Source: Kitasatospora phosalacinea (GTDB lineage Bacteria; Actinomycetota; Actinomycetes; Streptomycetales; Streptomycetaceae). Taken from it: a DNA stretch of 48,924 nt. The notes below the pieces were generated by a model, which had not been told where the DNA came from, ran no database searches, and saw only the letters and a program-made list of their open reading frames with translations. The DNA lies in assembly GCF_000717185.1 (NCBI RefSeq), contig NZ_JNYE01000056.1:1-48924 (forward strand). The letters run 5' to 3'. Made by a program: the position numbers and the translations under genes. Within the stretch, counting starts at the first letter, position 1. Every line of letters begins with the position of its first letter. Of this stretch, positions 45,843-48,924 are shown in pieces.

Positions 45843-47021
45843 TCAGTGCTCGGCGTTGCCGCGGACGCGCTTCAGGACCTCGGGCGGGAGGTTCTCGTCG
45901 ACGCCCGTGCCGATGACGACGATCAGGTGCTCCTCGTCGGACCACATGCAGGTGACATCCTCGTCGGCCCGCTCCCGCGGGCTGTCGTCCGGGTCGTACG
46001 AGTCGCAGTACATCGTGCCGCCCAGGGTCGACTCGACGAGGTGCGGGGCGTCGCTCTCGTCGGAGGAGGACGCGATCATCCGGGCGATCCGCTCCTGGAA
46101 CCCCGGCCCGGGCTTGCCGATCACCACGCTCCACCGCGCCTCGCGGTCACTGCCCCCGAACGGGCTGTCGGCCTCGGCCTCCGGCACCGCGCCGTACGCC
46201 GCCGCCTGGACGTCCTGCACGCCCATCATGGTCATGCTCGAACTCATGTCCTCCCAGTCCGGGAAGTCGCCCTTCGCCGAACTGGCCCGCAGCTTCTCGC
46301 CCTCCACCGAACCCGGGAGGTGCGGGGCGCTGTCGCCACCGAACAGGGTGCTCCCCAGCAGGACCAGGCCGCCCACCACCACGACCGCGCCCACGCCCAG
46401 CGCGATCCGCTTGCGCCGGACCAGCACCGCCGGGTCGACCGGCGGACCGGCGGGCAGCGCCGGGTAGACGGGCGCGCCGGGTGCACCGGGCGCGCCGGGT
46501 GCACCGGGCGCGCCGGGCGGGCCGGGAGGCGCAGCGGGCGGGGCGGGCGGCAGTCCGGGGGCCGCGAACGGTGCGGCGGACTGCGGGGCGTACGGCGGGG
46601 CCGGCTGCGGGGCCGGGGGAGCGGGCGGGGGAGCGACGGGCGCGGTCGGCACGGTCGGCGGGGGAGCCTTCTCGAACGAGGGCGCACCCCCGCCCGTGCC
46701 GCTCGTCCCGCCGGGAGCAGCCGGAGCAGCCGGAGCAGCGGCGGCAGCGGGCGTGCCGTCCGCCAGGCGGAGCGACTGCGCCAGCGCCGAGTTGAAGCCG
46801 AGCACCTCGTCGACGGCCTCGACGAGCGCGGCGCGGGCCGCGGTGTCCTGCGGTGCGGCCCCGGCAGCCGTCAGCGCCTGCTGCCAGCGCGGCAGCCGCT
46901 GTAGTTCGTGGCGCACCCGGGCCAGTGACTCCGCGTCCAGGGCTGCCGGAGCGGCCCCGTCCGGCTGCAGCAGCGCGTCGACCACGACGTCGGCCGACAC
47001 GGCCCCGTCCCCCGAAACCAT
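45843..47021 (-). CDS. Pro/Ala-rich single-pass membrane protein, unknown function
   Basis: A 392-residue protein. A folded cytosolic N-terminus (~1-90; DVVVDALLQPDGAAPAALDAESLARVRHELQRLPRWQQAL) is followed by a long Pro/Ala/Gly region including a GAPGAPGAP collagen-like stretch. One membrane helix (RRKRIALGVGAVVVVGGLVLLGSTLFGG) comes next, then an external domain (GDFPDWEDMSSSMTMMGVQDVQAAAYGAVPEAEADSPFGGSDREARWSVVIGKPG; GTMYCDSYDPDD; VTCMWSDEEHLIVVIG) with two Cys. ATG 47021 has AGGAG seven bases upstream. The external domain recalls secreted sensors or hypothetical lipoproteins of this genus; no function is assigned. Confidence 0.82.
   Translation of the reverse strand: MVSGDGAVSADVVVDALLQPDGAAPAALDAESLARVRHELQRLPRWQQALTAAGAAPQDTAARAALVEAVDEVLGFNSALAQSLRLADGTPAAAAAPAAPAAPGGTSGTGGGAPSFEKAPPPTVPTAPVAPPPAPPAPQPAPPYAPQSAAPFAAPGLPPAPPAAPPGPPGAPGAPGAPGAPGAPVYPALPAGPPVDPAVLVRRKRIALGVGAVVVVGGLVLLGSTLFGGDSAPHLPGSVEGEKLRASSAKGDFPDWEDMSSSMTMMGVQDVQAAAYGAVPEAEADSPFGGSDREARWSVVIGKPGPGFQERIARMIASSSDESDAPHLVESTLGGTMYCDSYDPDDSPRERADEDVTCMWSDEEHLIVVIGTGVDENLPPEVLKRVRGNAEH
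46470..46520. repeat. 18-bp repeat encoding GAPGAP in the membrane protein
   Basis: GGGCGCGCCGGGTGCACC occurs at 46470-46487 and 46488-46505, with a third partial copy. On the coding strand it gives Gly-Ala-Pro triplets. Confidence 0.85.
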
Positions 47022-47169
47022 CGTCAATCTCCTGTCCGAGAGGTTGAATTCGACCACCAATGTGGCAGCGTCCGGTCACCACCTGCACCGGTGCGCGGGA
47101 AAGGAGACGGAACCGCAACCCGGACGGTTGCACCACCCCCGGCCCGGGCGCCCCCGGCCCGGGCCCCGC

Positions 47170-48699
47170 TCAGGCGCCCGGCCCGGGCTCCGCGGCCAGG
47201 CGGCCGGAGCGGACCGCGGCCAGCAGCGCCGCGTGGTCGGCCTCCGACTGGTCGGCGTAGGCGACCGCGAACCGGGCCACGGCGTCGTCCAGGCGGTCGT
47301 CCTTGCCGCAGTACCCGGCGATCAGCGCCGCGTCCGCGGTGTGGGCGTGGGCGCGGGCCAGCAGCGCACCGGTGAGGCGGCCGTAGTCGTCGAGCTGGGC
47401 GGGGGTCAGCGCGGCCGGGTCGACACTGCCCTTGCGGTTGCGGAACTGCCGCACCTGGTACGGCAGTCCGGCGACACTGGTCCAGCCCATCAGCGGGTCG
47501 GACACCACCTGCATGCGCTTCTGCCCGAGCACCACCCGCCGCCCCTCGTGCCCGCCCCCGTCCGGCAGCGGGAACCCGGCCCGCACCAGGTGCGGCAGCA
47601 GCACCGACTCCCGGGCCTCCTTCACCTGGAGCACCAGCGGCCCGCCCTTGCGGTCGGTCAGCAGCACCACGTACGAACGGGTGCCGACACTGCCGGTGCC
47701 CACCACCCGGAACGCCACGTCCTGCACCCGGAACCGGGCCAGCAGCGGGTGCAGCTCCGCCGGGACGGTGTGCCGATAGGACGCCAACGAGCCCGCCACC
47801 AGCTCGGCCTGACGGTCCGTCACCTCGCTCAGGACCGGCGGCGCCGCGACGAACCGCCAACCCCCGTCCCCGGTACGGACGGTGGAGCGCGCCGCGAACT
47901 TCGCCCCGGTGTTGCGCAGCGCCTTCGCCGACACCGCCGCCAGCAGCTCGCTCAGCTCGTGCGCACCCGCGAACTCCACCAACTGGTGCTCCGCGATGGC
48001 GTCCCAGGCGTTCCAGGCGTCCAGTACCGGGAGCTTCGCCAGCTGCCGCACCGTCCGCCGGTACGTCGCCGCTGCGTCGAACGCGGCCTGGCGGCAAGCG
48101 AATTCGTCCGCCCCGGCCTGCCGTCCCGCCAGCACCAGGCTGGCCGCCAACCGCTTCAGGTCCCACTCCCACGGGCCCGGGACGGTCTCGTCGAAGTCGT
48201 TCAGGTCCAGCGCCAACCGGCCCCGGGCGTCCCCGTACAGGCCGAAGTTGGCCGCGTGCGCGTCCCCGCACAGCTGCGCCGCGATCCCGCTGACCGGAGT
48301 GGTCGCCAGGTCGTGCGCCATCAACCCCGCCGTACCGCGCAGGAACGCGAACGGCGAGGCCGCCATCCGCCCCACCCGCAGCGGCACCAGGTGCGGCAGC
48401 CGGCCCACGTTCGCCGACTCCACCGCCGCGACCACCTCCGGACGCGACGCCGAGAGCACCAGCCGGGCGTGCGACTCCAGCGGCACCCGCTCGCGCAGCA
48501 GCTTGCCGCGCCGCTTCGGGCCGTCCGCGAGCGCGAGGCCCGCCAGCTCCAGCAGCGCCGCCGACGGGCGGCCCGGCGCCGCGGAGGCGTCCCCCGCGAA
48601 CCCCTCGACCGCGAACTCCCTGGACAGCGGCAGCAGTTCCGCCGCCCCCGAAGCCTCCGGGCCCTCCGGACCCTCCACCCGGACCTCGACCGCCGACAC
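47170..48699 (-). CDS. DUF2252 family, kinase-like fold protein
   Basis: A 509-residue cytosolic protein of the DUF2252 family: SHARLVLSASRPEVVAAVESANVGRLPHLVPLRVGRMAASPFAFLRGTAGLMAHDL, QLCGDAHAANFGLYGDARGRLALDLNDFDETVPGPWEWDLKRLAASLVLAGRQ and SYVVLLTDRKGGPLVLQVKEARESVL. The CGDAHAANFG and LNDFDE blocks parallel the catalytic loop and D-F-D metal site of aminoglycoside-phosphotransferase-like kinases, suggesting a phosphotransferase. The true substrate is unknown. GTG 48699 is preferred because GGAGGGG sits seven bases upstream; an earlier GTG at 48705 is too close to that site, and the open frame further up is not family-like. Confidence 0.85.
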   Translation of the reverse strand: MSAVEVRVEGPEGPEASGAAELLPLSREFAVEGFAGDASAAPGRPSAALLELAGLALADGPKRRGKLLRERVPLESHARLVLSASRPEVVAAVESANVGRLPHLVPLRVGRMAASPFAFLRGTAGLMAHDLATTPVSGIAAQLCGDAHAANFGLYGDARGRLALDLNDFDETVPGPWEWDLKRLAASLVLAGRQAGADEFACRQAAFDAAATYRRTVRQLAKLPVLDAWNAWDAIAEHQLVEFAGAHELSELLAAVSAKALRNTGAKFAARSTVRTGDGGWRFVAAPPVLSEVTDRQAELVAGSLASYRHTVPAELHPLLARFRVQDVAFRVVGTGSVGTRSYVVLLTDRKGGPLVLQVKEARESVLLPHLVRAGFPLPDGGGHEGRRVVLGQKRMQVVSDPLMGWTSVAGLPYQVRQFRNRKGSVDPAALTPAQLDDYGRLTGALLARAHAHTADAALIAGYCGKDDRLDDAVARFAVAYADQSEADHAALLAAVRSGRLAAEPGPGA

Positions 48700-48834
48700 C
48701 CGCACTCCCCTCCGACCACGGCAGGGGCCACCCCCACCAGCGGTGACGCTACCCGGCCGGACGGACGCCGACGCCGCCGGGTCCGCCCACCGGACCGCGC
48801 CGCGCCACGGCCACCCGCCCACCGGGCGGCACTA

Positions 48835-48924
48835 GTAGGGCTTGGTCAGGTTGATTTTGATTGGGCGTGTCTGTTGGCGGTGGTGTGTCGTTGAGGACGT
48901 GTGACACCTGGGGAGATGGCTGAG
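48835..48924 (+). mobile_element. possible edge of an insertion element (low-GC tail, partial)
   Basis: From about 48835 the sequence leaves the ~74% GC background and becomes T-rich (near 55% GC), with runs such as TTGATTTTGATTGGG. GAGGACGT precedes a GTG at 48901 that opens a frame (MTPGEMAE) to the window edge. The pattern suits an IS end with a transposase start. No terminal repeat partner is visible inside the window, so this rests on composition and the partial frame only. Confidence 0.35.

Noticed and set aside
45282..46904. Forward open frame over the GNAT and membrane-protein genes
   Set aside because: It crosses two reverse-strand genes with proper starts, ribosome or promoter signals and recognisable features; its own composition is Arg/Gly-rich.

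Overview
This is a roughly 74% G+C actinobacterial window, best matched by a Streptomycetaceae chromosome (Streptomyces or Kitasatospora-like). The evidence is the extreme GC and third-position bias, frequent GTG/TTG starts, many candidate leaderless promoters, LacI/TetR regulators, FtsX-type ABC exporters and discoidin-type CBM glycanases. No tRNA, rRNA, CRISPR array, prophage or complete insertion sequence was seen. The last ~90 bases drop sharply in GC and may be the edge of a mobile element.

Layout. (1) 1-7335: a gene tail, a LacI regulator, two adjacent paralogous AlkB-fold Fe(II)/2-oxoglutarate (2OG) dioxygenases, an MFS exporter, a luciferase-like monooxygenase, and a reverse-strand PhyH-type dioxygenase whose promoter carries a DasR/GntR-like palindrome. 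The group looks like a small oxidative tailoring or detoxification locus of unknown substrate. (2) 7564-13026: an XRE-NB-ARC-TPR signalling regulator with a collagen-like linker, a small membrane protein, and an FdhF/YdeP molybdopterin oxidoreductase. (3) 13221-17527: an ATP-binding protein plus FtsX-type permease, a NarL-type sensor kinase, and a convergent LuxR-type response regulator. (4) 17558-21619: a Cys-rich LRR protein divergent from a TmrB-like tunicamycin-resistance ATPase; then a TetR regulator divergent from a SnoaL-like/MDR-oxidoreductase pair, with two copies of a putative operator between them. (5) 21620-25567: a 636-base gap with a perfect 17-bp hairpin and a perfect palindrome, a TerD-PD-(D/E)XK fusion, a small hypothetical protein and a PpiB-type cyclophilin.

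(6) 25672-38615 is the best-supported system: a beta-glucan utilisation locus. A reverse-strand operon encodes a solute-binding lipoprotein, two permeases and a GH3 beta-glucosidase. It is divergent from a very large secreted enzyme (two discoidin CBMs, GH16, a second clan-A-like TIM barrel, another CBM) and a secreted CBM-DUF1996 protein. A LacI regulator closes the locus. The same 12-bp core, GAGAGCGCTCTC, lies in front of the ABC operon, the giant glycanase and the LacI gene, so the locus appears to carry its own three-operator regulon.

(7) 38694-48924: an orphan EF-Tu domain-III-like protein, a small membrane protein, a P450 with an overlapping 3Fe-4S ferredoxin, a RidA protein, an ATP-grasp-like protein, a TetR gene with a perfect 18-bp palindrome over its promoter, a secreted alpha/beta-hydrolase peptidase, a GNAT, a Pro-rich membrane-anchored protein and a DUF2252 kinase-fold protein, ending in the low-GC tail. 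Functions are read from motifs by eye; no database search was possible.
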